Assembly: GCA_040222455.1 (NCBI GenBank)
Contig: JAVKDD010000020.1
Coordinates: forward strand, 434,001-498,000
Source: RHLJ01 sp040222455
Lineage (GTDB): Bacteria; Bacteroidota; Rhodothermia; Balneolales; Balneolaceae
Reading direction: 5' to 3'
DNA length: 64,000 bases
The notes beneath the pieces are model-generated. The model made no database searches. It was not told where the DNA came from and saw only the letters and a list, made by a program, of their open reading frames with translations. Positions 51,193 through 59,884 of this stretch are shown piece by piece. The stretch's first letter is position 1; the number at the start of each line of letters is the position of its first letter. Made by a program: the position numbers and the translations under genes.

Positions 51193-53547
51193 ATGCAAAA
51201 TCATCATAAAATTAGAAAAGTAGCCGTACTTGGCTCAGGTGTGATGGGTAGTCAAATAGCAGCGCATTGTATAAATGCAGGCTTAGAAGTACTTCTTTTT
51301 GATTTAAAAAGTGATGATTCAAAACGTCCAAATAAAATTGTTGAAGAAAGCATCAATAAAGTAGTAAAAATGAAGCCGGCTCCATTTGCTCTTCCAGAAT
51401 TTGCGTCTAGAATACAAATTGGAAATTTTGAGGATGATTTCGACAGACTGAAAGATGTGGATTGGATTTGCGAGGTTATTATCGAAAGAATGGATATTAA
51501 AAAAGAGATGATGTCTAAGATTGAGGCTGTTAGAAGTTCGCATACGATCGTAAGTTCTAATACCTCAGGACTTCCGATTTCAGAGATTAGTGAAGATTGT
51601 GGAGACGATTTCAAAGCAAATTTTTTGGGTACGCATTTCTTTAATCCTCCTAGATATATGAAACTCTTGGAGGTGATTCCAACAAAGTCCACCTCAGATG
51701 AAATCGTTTCAAAAATGAAAAGGTTTTGTGAGCGAGTACTAGGAAAAGGAGTTGTAATCTGTAAAGATACTCCGAATTTCATCGCAAATAGAATCGGTGT
51801 TTTTTCTATGGCATCTATTATGCCGTCGTTTTTTTCAGGTAGATTTAGAGTGGAGGAAATTGATTTACTTACTGGGCCATTAACTGGATATGCAAAATCT
51901 TCTACATTTAGAACAGGAGATATTGTTGGGCTTGATGTAATGGCACATGTATCAAAAAACATTTATCCAATGATTCCTGAGGATGAAATGCGAGAGGTCT
52001 TTAATCTGCCTGAAGGTTTTGTAAAGATGGTTTCGGAGGGGAAGCTTGGTAATAAATCTGGTTCTGGTTTTTATAAAAAAATAGAGACGAAAGCGGGAAG
52101 AGAGTTTCAAGTAATCAATCCAGAAAATTTTCAATATGAATCACAAAAACCGTTAGAAAGTGAAATTGTTGAAGAAGCAAAGAAGATACGAGAAGCAAAA
52201 AAGAGGCTAAAATTTTTAGCGTTTCATGATTCAGAAATCGGAGAATTTGTTTGGGAAACACAACGTAACATTCTTCTTTACTCTGCTAACCGAGTACCTG
52301 AAATAGCAGACTTGCCCGAGTCTATAGATCGAGCTGTAAAATGGGGATTTAACTGGGAGCTTGGGCCGTTTGAACGCTGGGATGCTCTCGGAATAGAAGA
52401 TGTTGTTCAAAAACTTAAAGAAGAAGGTGAGAAAGTCCCAAAACTGATTCTTGAGATGATAGAAGTTGGAGTTACTTCTTTTTACGACGGTGATCAGGTT
52501 TATAATCCATTGTCTAAAACCCTGATTGAAAAATCTCCATTTGCTGAGGGTGAGCTGAAGGTTTCTGACATCAGAAAAAGTAGGAAACCATTTTTTGAAA
52601 ATGATTCAGCTGCTCTTTTAGATATGGGAGATGGAGTTGCTTTATTCGAGTTCAAAACTAAAAACGCCACATTAGGTTCTGAGCTTGTAAGATCTTTAGA
52701 AGAATGTTTAAGTTCTGTAGAAAAGTATTTCAACGCATTAGTTATTAGCCATGATGGCGAAAACTTTGCCTATGGTGCAAACTTAATGGAAGCGGCTCAA
52801 GCCGTAAAAGAAGGAAAGTTTAAAGATGTTGTTGAAGTAGTAGAAAATTTTCAAAGAACTGCACTGAAGCTGAGATATGCTCCTTTTCCAGTTGTTTCGG
52901 CACCTTTTGGAAGAACGCTAGGGGGTGGAACTGAATTCGTTCTTTATTCCGACAAAGTCATAGCTCATCATGAGTTGTATATGGGTTTAGTTGAAGTTGG
53001 AGTTGGTTTAATTCCAGCTGGAGGTGGTACTACAGAATTACTGAAAAGAGAAATGGCCAAGCTTAAAGATGATTCAGATCCACTACCGTATATAAAAGAA
53101 GTTTTTAAAATAATAGGTTTGGCTAACGTTTCAGATAGTGCCTATAAAGCTAGAGAACTTGGATTCTTACGGGATGAAGATATTATAGTTATGAGTAGAG
53201 ACCTTCAGCTCAAAATTGCTAAAGAAGAAGCAATTCAATTGGCAAAAACTGGATATCAACCACAAAGTCCAGAAGAAGTTTTAGTGCTTGGAGAAAAAGC
53301 ATTGAGTGTAATGAAAACTATGCTTTATGTTATGCATGAAGCTCGGTATGCTACCGATTATGATAAAGTAGTTAGTGGAAGGGTCGCTTACGTTCTTTCT
53401 GGCGGTGATTTAAGTGAACCTCAAAAAGTACATGAGGATTATTTGTATAAACTAGAAAGAAAAGCAATCATCGAATGCTTGAAAGATGAGCGGACTCATG
53501 CTCGTATTGAACACATGCTTAAAACCGGAAAACCATTGAGGAACTAA
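51193..53547 (+). CDS. fadN: Bifunctional 3-hydroxyacyl-CoA dehydrogenase/enoyl-CoA hydratase (FadN-like)
   Basis: This 784-residue protein carries out hydration of enoyl-CoA and NAD-dependent oxidation of the 3-hydroxyacyl-CoA. The dehydrogenase comes first, with Rossmann motif VLGSGVMGSQIAAHC at about 12-26, SSNTSGLPIS, GTHFFNPPRYMKLLEV and GVVICKDTPNFIANR. The hydratase/isomerase domain is C-terminal (about 490-720; PVVSAPFGRTLGGGTE, and YMGLVEVGVGLIPAGGG with the catalytic Glu). This order is the reverse of FadB and matches Bacillus FadN. ATG 51193 is used, with AGAGAGG upstream. The stop overlaps the thiolase ATG by one base. Confidence 0.95.
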   Translation: MQNHHKIRKVAVLGSGVMGSQIAAHCINAGLEVLLFDLKSDDSKRPNKIVEESINKVVKMKPAPFALPEFASRIQIGNFEDDFDRLKDVDWICEVIIERMDIKKEMMSKIEAVRSSHTIVSSNTSGLPISEISEDCGDDFKANFLGTHFFNPPRYMKLLEVIPTKSTSDEIVSKMKRFCERVLGKGVVICKDTPNFIANRIGVFSMASIMPSFFSGRFRVEEIDLLTGPLTGYAKSSTFRTGDIVGLDVMAHVSKNIYPMIPEDEMREVFNLPEGFVKMVSEGKLGNKSGSGFYKKIETKAGREFQVINPENFQYESQKPLESEIVEEAKKIREAKKRLKFLAFHDSEIGEFVWETQRNILLYSANRVPEIADLPESIDRAVKWGFNWELGPFERWDALGIEDVVQKLKEEGEKVPKLILEMIEVGVTSFYDGDQVYNPLSKTLIEKSPFAEGELKVSDIRKSRKPFFENDSAALLDMGDGVALFEFKTKNATLGSELVRSLEECLSSVEKYFNALVISHDGENFAYGANLMEAAQAVKEGKFKDVVEVVENFQRTALKLRYAPFPVVSAPFGRTLGGGTEFVLYSDKVIAHHELYMGLVEVGVGLIPAGGGTTELLKREMAKLKDDSDPLPYIKEVFKIIGLANVSDSAYKARELGFLRDEDIIVMSRDLQLKIAKEEAIQLAKTGYQPQSPEEVLVLGEKALSVMKTMLYVMHEARYATDYDKVVSGRVAYVLSGGDLSEPQKVHEDYLYKLERKAIIECLKDERTHARIEHMLKTGKPLRN

Positions 53548-54731
53548 TGTCGAATTCTGCCTATATCGTAGTAGCCAAAAGAACGCCTTGTGGGAAAGCT
53601 AACAAAGGATCGCTTCGTTTTACTTACCCAGATACATTAGGTGGGGAAGTTATCAAGGATATATTAAGTGAAGTTCCAAATCTAAACCCCATAGAAATTG
53701 ATGATGTCATTATAGGGTGTGCGTTTCCAGAAGCATCACAAGGTTTAAACATTGCAAGGCAAGTCGCAATCCTGGGAGGCCTTCCTGATTCAGTTCCGGG
53801 AGTAACAGTAAATCGATTTTGTTCTTCTGGTCTACAAACAATTGCCATGGCAGCAGAGAGAATTATGGCTGGTGGGGCAGACGTGATTATCGCAGGCGGT
53901 ATAGAATCAATGAGTATGGTGCCAATGGGTGGAATTTCATTTCAGCCCAATCCAAGGTTAGTTGATAATCGACCTGAAGTGTACATAAGTATGGGTTTAA
54001 CTGCAGAAAATGTGGCTAAAAAATATGGAGTAAATCGAGAAGATCAGGATTCTTTTGCTTATCGAAGCCATCAAAAAGCCATTACAGCTTGGGAAAATGG
54101 AAAATTTGATAATCAGATTACTACCATTGAAGTAGTTGAAAAGAAAATAAGCTCGGAAGGCGAAATCATAAAAGACCGCATTATTTTTAAGCAAGATGAA
54201 GGCCCAAGAGCTGACACATCAAAAGAAGTATTAGGAAAACTAAGACCTGTATTTAAATCTGGAGGTACGGTTACTGCAGGTAATTCATCCCAAATGAACG
54301 ACGCCGCAGCTGCGGTTTTAGTAATGAGTGAGGCTAAAGTAAAAGAATTAGGTCTTACTCCAATTGCTCGTTATGTCGGATTTGATGTGGCTGGAGTCGC
54401 ACCAGATTATATGGGAATTGGACCTGTTGAAGCTGTCCCAAAGGTACTCAAAAGATCCGGGTTAAGTTTAAATGATATTGACTTAATTGAATTGAACGAA
54501 GCATTTGCTGCTCAAGGATTAGCGGTAATACGAGAACTTGGGTTTAACGAAGAAATCACCAATGTAAATGGTGGAGCAATTGCTATGGGCCATCCTCTTG
54601 GATGTACTGGAGCTAAACTTACTACACAGATACTGCATGAATTGAAGTCACGTAAAGCAAAATATGGTTTAGTTACTATGTGTATTGGTGGAGGAATGGG
54701 TGCCGCAGGAATTTTTGAAAATCTAAACTAA
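53547..54731 (+). CDS. fadA: Acetyl-CoA acyltransferase (3-ketoacyl-CoA thiolase)
   Basis: Thiolase cleaves 3-ketoacyl-CoA with CoA to release acetyl-CoA, the last step of the beta-oxidation cycle. The 394-residue protein has acyl-accepting C92 in NRFCSSGLQT, H349 in AMGHPLGCTGA and acid/base C379 in CIGGGMG. LNEAFAAQGLAV provides the conserved Asn-Glu motif. Its ATG shares one base with the fadN-like stop (TAATG), so translation is coupled. It forms the partner of FadN, as FadA does in other bacteria. Confidence 0.96.
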   Translation: MSNSAYIVVAKRTPCGKANKGSLRFTYPDTLGGEVIKDILSEVPNLNPIEIDDVIIGCAFPEASQGLNIARQVAILGGLPDSVPGVTVNRFCSSGLQTIAMAAERIMAGGADVIIAGGIESMSMVPMGGISFQPNPRLVDNRPEVYISMGLTAENVAKKYGVNREDQDSFAYRSHQKAITAWENGKFDNQITTIEVVEKKISSEGEIIKDRIIFKQDEGPRADTSKEVLGKLRPVFKSGGTVTAGNSSQMNDAAAAVLVMSEAKVKELGLTPIARYVGFDVAGVAPDYMGIGPVEAVPKVLKRSGLSLNDIDLIELNEAFAAQGLAVIRELGFNEEITNVNGGAIAMGHPLGCTGAKLTTQILHELKSRKAKYGLVTMCIGGGMGAAGIFENLN

Positions 54732-54739
54732 GAGGAATT

Positions 54740-55594
54740 ATGTTTACAAAGGATACACTTTCCGGTAAAACGATTTTAATTACAGGAGGAGGAAGTGGAT
54801 TGGGATTAGCAATGGCTAAAGGCTTTGTAAAAAGTGGCGCCAATGTTTCAATATGCGGGAGAACCGAAGAAAAACTCCAAAAAGCTGTTGAAGAAATTAA
54901 GTTGGAAAGAGAAGGAGCAGAGGTTCGCTATTATGTGGTTGATGTAAGAGATCATGAATCAGTATCGAAGATGATTGCTATGATAGTTTCAGATTTTGGT
55001 TCAATGGAAGGGTTAGTGAATAATGCTGCAGGTAATTTTTTATCTGCATCAGAGGACTTAACACCAGGTGGCTTTAAAGCTATTGTAGATATTGTTCTTC
55101 ATGGGAGTTTTAATTGTACCCACGCTTTTGGGAATTATTTAATTGATAATAAGAAAGAAGGTTCGATTTTAAATATTGTAACCACCTATGCTGAAAGCAC
55201 AGGATGTGCTTTTGTATTGCCATCAGCTTGTAGTAAAGCTGGAGTTTTGGCAATGACAAGATCGTTAGCATTTGAGTGGGCAGAATACGGAATCAGAGTA
55301 AATGCAATTGCACCAGGTCCATTTCCAACTAAAGGTGCATGGTCTAGATTGGTACCAGATAAAATGATTGAAAAGTTATTTATTAAAAAAATACCAATGA
55401 AGAGATATGGAAAGCATGAGGAACTTGCCAATTTAGCAACATTCCTCATTTCTGACCTCGCACCTTATATAACAGGAGAATCAGTTGTAATTGATGGTGG
55501 GGAGAGACTTCAAGCGGGGCAGTTTAATTTTATTAATGACTTAATGTCTCGTAAGAAATTAAAAGCTGCATTCAAAGCAATGAAGCCGAAGTAA
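54740..55594 (+). CDS. 2,4-dienoyl-CoA reductase, short-chain dehydrogenase type
   Basis: This 284-residue SDR enzyme uses NADPH to reduce 2,4-dienoyl-CoA, which lets beta-oxidation process unsaturated fatty acids. The cofactor loop is TGGGSGLGLAMAKG, with VDVRD and NNAAGNF. In place of the usual YxxxK it has PSACSKAG, with the Tyr in TTYAESTG about 16 residues before the Lys. That is the arrangement of animal mitochondrial and peroxisomal 2,4-dienoyl-CoA reductases, as are FEWAEYGIRVNAIAPGPF and TKGAWSRL. It is last in the operon, 8 bases after thiolase with ribosome site AGAGGA. Confidence 0.93.
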   Translation: MFTKDTLSGKTILITGGGSGLGLAMAKGFVKSGANVSICGRTEEKLQKAVEEIKLEREGAEVRYYVVDVRDHESVSKMIAMIVSDFGSMEGLVNNAAGNFLSASEDLTPGGFKAIVDIVLHGSFNCTHAFGNYLIDNKKEGSILNIVTTYAESTGCAFVLPSACSKAGVLAMTRSLAFEWAEYGIRVNAIAPGPFPTKGAWSRLVPDKMIEKLFIKKIPMKRYGKHEELANLATFLISDLAPYITGESVVIDGGERLQAGQFNFINDLMSRKKLKAAFKAMKPK

Positions 55595-55596
55595 TA

Positions 55597-55749
55597 TTAA
55601 AACAACTGGGCTGCTACAACTATTACCAGCATTAGAACTAAATAAGTAACATTAGTTGCTAAAGAAGGTTTATGTAAACCAAACAGGTTCTTATTGATAA
55701 AATGTTCTAAACCAAGTTTATAATATCGATTATAAAGACTGTATTTCAT
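55597..55749 (-). CDS. 50-residue single-pass membrane protein
   Basis: Reading the minus strand from the ATG at 55749 gives a 50-residue protein: basic, Tyr-rich start MKYSLYNRYYKLGLEHFINK, a short polar middle and a C-terminal membrane helix VTYLVLMLVIVVAAQLF. A ribosome site GAGGT lies 6 bases before the ATG. It begins 33 bases after the stop of a secreted coiled-coil protein, so the two are probably co-transcribed. Its stop is 2 bases from the dienoyl-CoA reductase stop on the other strand. Function unknown. Confidence 0.65.
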   Translation of the reverse strand: MKYSLYNRYYKLGLEHFINKNLFGLHKPSLATNVTYLVLMLVIVVAAQLF

Positions 55750-55782
55750 AACTATACCTCATATTGTAAAAAAACTCTAAAA

Positions 55783-56181
55783 TTATTTTAAATCGTTAAC
55801 TTTTTCTTCAAGAGCTACGATTCTATCCTCAAGACGCTTAACCTTAAGTTCATACTGATTTACATGTAGAATTTTTCCGTCTACAATAGTTTCAACCCAA
55901 ATTTGCTCGCCTTTATCATAATTTGCGGTGGTAACTAAGTCGAGGGTATTTCTATCATATAATTTCCAAATTCCGTGAGGCTTAAATCTCTCGCCGATTC
56001 TATAATAATGACCTTCTTGTAAGATATCCCCATCTGTGCTAGTAAAAATTACATCATAATTATTTCCACTTACGTGGGTTACCGTTTTATTATTTTCTGT
56101 ATTTGTAACAGTATGTTGTGCATTTGTCACAGATATAGACACCACAACTAAAAAACAAAGGGTAAATAATAATTTTTTCAT
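55783..56181 (-). CDS. Secreted hypothetical protein with C-terminal coiled coil
   Basis: This 132-residue product has a signal peptide (about 1-21, ending VTNAQ). A beta-rich middle (DVIFTSTDGDILQEGHYYRI, FKPHGIWKLYD) resembles the MORN-like text of envelope proteins (GHY..G....HGIWK.YD). The last 25 residues form a heptad coiled coil (KVKRLEDRIVALEEKVNDLK). It is probably periplasmic and oligomeric. It appears to form an operon with the 50-residue membrane protein. Function not known. Confidence 0.75.
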   Translation of the reverse strand: MKKLLFTLCFLVVVSISVTNAQHTVTNTENNKTVTHVSGNNYDVIFTSTDGDILQEGHYYRIGERFKPHGIWKLYDRNTLDLVTTANYDKGEQIWVETIVDGKILHVNQYELKVKRLEDRIVALEEKVNDLK

Positions 56182-56273
56182 GGCAATACCTCATTAATTT
56201 TGCGCCATTCCAATGTTACCAAATTGTTAACACAAAGTAAAATTAATATTACCTTATTATTTCTTAAGTATTA

Positions 56274-57125
56274 CTAAAACTGTTTTAGGCGCTGTTCAAC
56301 TTTTTCTACATAGGTAGCAAGTCGTAACGCATCATAGCTGGTATATGCAGTTTGTTTATTTAATTGAATAGATTTAAGAAACAACAAAGCAGCTTTTTCA
56401 GCAGCAGTTGCAGGGTCAAATACTTGTTTTTCGAAGTAAAGCCTGTTGTTTTCATTAATACGACCAAGTTTAATCGTTTGTGTTGGGACTATACACTCCA
56501 GAATATCTTTTTTATTTGAGATAATTCGTTTATGATAATTCTCTGATGCACCTGCGTATACATTAATCGAAGCAGAAGCACCACTATCAAATCGTAGAAA
56601 AAGATGAATAATGATAGGGTTGTTTTCTGTTAGGCTAATTTGTTTTGCCTCGATATGGTGTATTCCGCTATCTATCCATTTCAAACACAAACCTAATTCA
56701 TCAATCCATAGATGTCGAAACTCATTTTCTGCATCAACAAGTTGGTTTCGGTTGATTTCTTTTTCTATATGAATAAATCCCGGACGTGAAATTTTATCCA
56801 TCATCCATTGAGTAGCAGGTGCCAATGTAGGCCAATGGGCAAGTTGTACTATAACGCCAGCCTCTTTAGAAGCTCTATGAATTTTGTCTAGTTTAGATGT
56901 GTTGGTTGGGGGCTTTGCGATAAAAAAACAATTAAACCCTCTTTGTATTCCTTCCAGTAAAGTATCTAGATTTTGAGGAGACTCATCTAAGATTAGGCAA
57001 GCATCAACATGATCTAAATCGGATATAGATGAGACCAGATCCACTTGGCGAACAATACTGTGCGGTCTGAGATGGCCTTCCCAAGCCAAACCACGAGTTG
57101 AGTCCCCAACAATTCCAACATTCAT
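56274..57125 (-). CDS. Gfo/Idh/MocA-like oxidoreductase, divergent
   Basis: This 283-residue protein looks like a short member of the Gfo/Idh/MocA family of NAD(P)-dependent sugar oxidoreductases. The N-terminal MNVGIVGDSTRGLAWEGHL replaces the usual GxGxxG Rossmann start. CFFIAKPPTNT stands where VLxEKPxA is expected. RHLWIDELGLCLKWIDSGI includes the D-G-H-D-like core. The missing classic cofactor residues suggest altered or lost activity. It is not linked to a sugar pathway here. Confidence 0.65.
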   Translation of the reverse strand: MNVGIVGDSTRGLAWEGHLRPHSIVRQVDLVSSISDLDHVDACLILDESPQNLDTLLEGIQRGFNCFFIAKPPTNTSKLDKIHRASKEAGVIVQLAHWPTLAPATQWMMDKISRPGFIHIEKEINRNQLVDAENEFRHLWIDELGLCLKWIDSGIHHIEAKQISLTENNPIIIHLFLRFDSGASASINVYAGASENYHKRIISNKKDILECIVPTQTIKLGRINENNRLYFEKQVFDPATAAEKAALLFLKSIQLNKQTAYTSYDALRLATYVEKVEQRLKQF

Positions 57126-57202
57126 AAGCGTAAAATTTAATTACGCTTAAAATGCACATGGAGCTTCAAATTTACAATAGTATAAATATAAGAAGTAGCG
57201 CC

Positions 57203-57382
57203 TTAATCAGGCATTACAATCGCTAAGATAAAGTATGCGAGTATAGTAAAGCCATACATAAACGCAAATATGATGAAAAGTATTCGTACAATCGTAGGAT
57301 CCCAGCCTAAGTATTCTGCCAAACCGCTGCAAACCCCAGCGATCATTTTGTCCTTTCTTGATTTTCTTAATTTAGCAGGCAT
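57203..57382 (-). CDS. PspC-domain small membrane protein
   Basis: The minus strand encodes 59 residues that match a PspC domain almost end to end: basic start MPAKLRKSRKDKMIAGVCSG, then LAEYLGWDPTIVRILFIIFA, a membrane helix and the ending FILAIVMPD. PspC proteins sense envelope stress in the phage-shock response; stand-alone short copies are common in Bacteroidota with an uncertain role. The only other frame here, on the plus strand, is its shadow. No PspA or PspB gene is nearby. Confidence 0.88.
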   Translation of the reverse strand: MPAKLRKSRKDKMIAGVCSGLAEYLGWDPTIVRILFIIFAFMYGFTILAYFILAIVMPD

Positions 57383-57510
57383 AAAAACATGTTTAATTGA
57401 ATTCGAGCGAAGGTTACGAAACTATAAACAAGTTGTTACAAAAAGTTTTGTTAAAAAAATCTGACTAAATATTAAGGAACTAATTACATATAAAAACTCA
57501 TTCTGAGAAC

Positions 57511-59079
57511 ATGAAATACAGAGCATATTTATCAGAGATAGACAAAAGAATCCCAAAGCCAGATATCACAAAGCACAAGAGTGCAATTTTTATTTTGCAT
57601 GATCAGTTGAACCTTGAAGTATGGCCAGAATGGATTAAAGATGAGAAGCCACTTTTTATTTTTATTGAATCACAGGAAAAAGGTGAATCCCTTCCTTATC
57701 ACAAGAAGAAGCTTATTTATGTATTGAGTTCGATGCGCCATTTTGCGTTAGAGTGTTTCGAGAATGGGTATCCAGTTCTATACGAATCAACGGAAAAGCA
57801 TTATAATGACAGTTTGAAAACTATTTTAAGTGAGAATAAAGAGCTTGATCTTACTTTTATGACGCCATCAGAATGGGACTCAAGGGAAAGATTACGATTC
57901 ATAAAAAAAGAATTTATAGATAGAGTGGAAGAGGTTCCCAATACTTTCTTTTTAGCTGATATAAATACATATAAAAACAAGATTGGGACTGGGTATAGAA
58001 TGGAATATTTCTATAGAGATATGCGCCGTAAAACCGGCTATTTAATGAATGGCAAAGATCCGGAAGGAGGAGAGTGGAATTATGATGATAAAAATAGAAA
58101 TAAGCTCCCTAAAAATATCACTATTCCGAGTAGAGCTTCGACTGAGGTTGATGAAATAACGCAAGAGGTATTTAAGCTGGTTAAAGATGAATTTTTAGAT
58201 CACTTTGGGGAAATTGAAGATTTCGATTATGCAGTAACCAGACGTCAAGCTCTATATAGGCTCAATGAATTTATCGAAGAATGTCTTAATGATTTTGGAC
58301 CGTATGAAGATGCAATGGCAACAGGAGAGTCGATTCTCTTTCATTCACATCTTTCTTTATATCTGAATAATGGCTTAATAATGCCAAAAGAGATATGCAA
58401 TAAGGCTGAGGAAGCGTATCAAAATGGAAACGCAAGATTAAATTCAGTAGAAGGATTAATTAGACAAATTATAGGTTGGCGTGAATTTGTAAGAGTGTAC
58501 TATGAAGCGATGATGCCTGAGGTTCGAAATGTAAATCATTTTAATTTTGAAAAATCATTACCAGAAATTTATTGGTCAGGAGATACAAAGTTACACTGTG
58601 TGAATGAATGCTTAAAACCAGTATTAAAGAATGGTTATTCCCATCATATACCTCGGCTAATGATTTTAAGTAATTTCAGTAATCTTACAGAAACCGACCC
58701 AAGAGAACTTAACAAATGGTTTTGGCTGGCATATATAGATGCATACGAGTGGGTAGTTTTACCAAATGTTTTGGGGATGTCTACCTTTGCGGATGGAGGA
58801 GTTCTGGCTTCAAAACCATACGTGGCGGGTGGAAATTATATCAACAAAATGAGTGATTACTGTAAAAGTTGTTCCTATTCTGTGAAAGAGAAAGTTGGAG
58901 AATCTGCTTGCCCTTTTAATTATCTATATTGGAATTTTGTGGATGAACAGAGAGAAACATTTTCTGAAAATGGTAGATCAAACTTTATGGTGAACATGTT
59001 TGATAAGAAATCGGAAGAAGAGAAGCAGCAAATAAAAGGAGATAGCAAGAAATTCATAGATGATATAAAGAGAGTGTAG
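57511..59079 (+). CDS. phrB: Iron-sulfur (6-4) photolyase/cryptochrome (PhrB/FeS-BCP type)
   Basis: This 522-residue flavoprotein belongs to the bacterial photolyase-related group that repairs (6-4) photoproducts with light. Four cysteines C363, C451, C454 and C467 are spaced 88, 3 and 13 apart, the spacing of the [4Fe-4S] ligands of Agrobacterium PhrB (C350, C438, C441, C454). GWREFVRVYYE, the HHIPRLMILSNF histidine region and SYSVKEKVGESACPFNYLYW fit the family. The N-terminal domain (IFILHDQLN) would hold the antenna pigment. It lies upstream of a small outer-membrane protein and a class II photolyase. Confidence 0.93.
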   Translation: MKYRAYLSEIDKRIPKPDITKHKSAIFILHDQLNLEVWPEWIKDEKPLFIFIESQEKGESLPYHKKKLIYVLSSMRHFALECFENGYPVLYESTEKHYNDSLKTILSENKELDLTFMTPSEWDSRERLRFIKKEFIDRVEEVPNTFFLADINTYKNKIGTGYRMEYFYRDMRRKTGYLMNGKDPEGGEWNYDDKNRNKLPKNITIPSRASTEVDEITQEVFKLVKDEFLDHFGEIEDFDYAVTRRQALYRLNEFIEECLNDFGPYEDAMATGESILFHSHLSLYLNNGLIMPKEICNKAEEAYQNGNARLNSVEGLIRQIIGWREFVRVYYEAMMPEVRNVNHFNFEKSLPEIYWSGDTKLHCVNECLKPVLKNGYSHHIPRLMILSNFSNLTETDPRELNKWFWLAYIDAYEWVVLPNVLGMSTFADGGVLASKPYVAGGNYINKMSDYCKSCSYSVKEKVGESACPFNYLYWNFVDEQRETFSENGRSNFMVNMFDKKSEEEKQQIKGDSKKFIDDIKRV

Positions 59080-59176
59080 CTTTTAGAGACAGTGTTTTAC
59101 TCTAACATTTTTATGTCATATCCACGTCATGGAAACTGAGTTAGATTCTTCTATCAATCAAAAAATAGGAGGGGAT

Positions 59177-59869
59177 ATGAAACGCTTTATTTACGCCATC
59201 ATTTTTTCAATCACATTTACTACCATAAGTATTGCCCAAGCTTTTAATTTTGATATTGGTTTTGCTTTGGGTTCTCCAATGGGAAGTTTTCAGCAATCAT
59301 TAGATAGAAATTCATATGGACTTGATATGGGAGCTACCTATCAGATTGCAAATTCACCCATACATATCGGAGGTGGGCTGGTTTATCAGAACTTTGGGTG
59401 GACAGAACGATCAGAATATTTTAGCCCAGATATTCAAGAAGTGAAATTAAGAGTTAGAACAACGAACAACATGTTAACCCCTCATTTTTTAATGAGAATA
59501 GAACCAAATATGGGAGTAATTAGTCCTTTCGTTGAGGGAATAATTGGTTTCAACTATTTATATACAGAAAGTTCAGTTTTAGATGATTGGGCTGAAGATG
59601 AAATAGCGAGTTCAGTGAACTATGATTCATATACCTCGAGCTATGGAATAGGTGGCGGCATGAAGTTCAGGCTTTATGAAGGGTATGATTCTGATGGTGA
59701 TTTTATCGGTGTTTCAATGATCTTTAAAATGAAATATATGTTAGGTGGAGAAGCTGATTATTTAAAAGAAGGCGGTTTGATCAGAAATCGAAGAGGTATT
59801 GATTATGATATATCTAGATCTCGAACAGATTTAACTACATTTAATGTAGGCATTGTTTTTAGTTTTTGA
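59177..59869 (+). CDS. Small outer-membrane beta-barrel protein
   Basis: From the ATG at 59177, which follows a perfect AGGAGG ribosome site, this is 230 residues with a signal peptide ending ISIAQA. The mature protein has eight or so amphipathic strands (FNFDIGFALGSP, HIGGGLVYQNFGW, YGIGGGMKFRLY) and ends NVGIVFSF, the terminal-Phe pattern of barrels. Ligand unknown. It sits between two photolyase genes, 15 bases from the second, with which it is probably co-transcribed. Confidence 0.78.
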   Translation: MKRFIYAIIFSITFTTISIAQAFNFDIGFALGSPMGSFQQSLDRNSYGLDMGATYQIANSPIHIGGGLVYQNFGWTERSEYFSPDIQEVKLRVRTTNNMLTPHFLMRIEPNMGVISPFVEGIIGFNYLYTESSVLDDWAEDEIASSVNYDSYTSSYGIGGGMKFRLYEGYDSDGDFIGVSMIFKMKYMLGGEADYLKEGGLIRNRRGIDYDISRSRTDLTTFNVGIVFSF

Positions 59870-59884
59870 TTTTATATAAGTGGA

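Noticed and set aside
51252..51962. 236-residue minus-strand frame inside the fadN-like gene
   Set aside because: It lies wholly opposite a clear dehydrogenase domain, is Ser/Ile/Phe-rich like a translated antisense strand, and has no family features.
54740..55594. Inactive SDR because YxxxK is missing
   Set aside because: The alternative Tyr/Lys spacing is that of 2,4-dienoyl-CoA reductases, so the change is family-typical.
57270..57464. 64-residue plus-strand frame before the photolyase
   Set aside because: It is the antisense of the PspC gene, which has a clear domain match on the minus strand.
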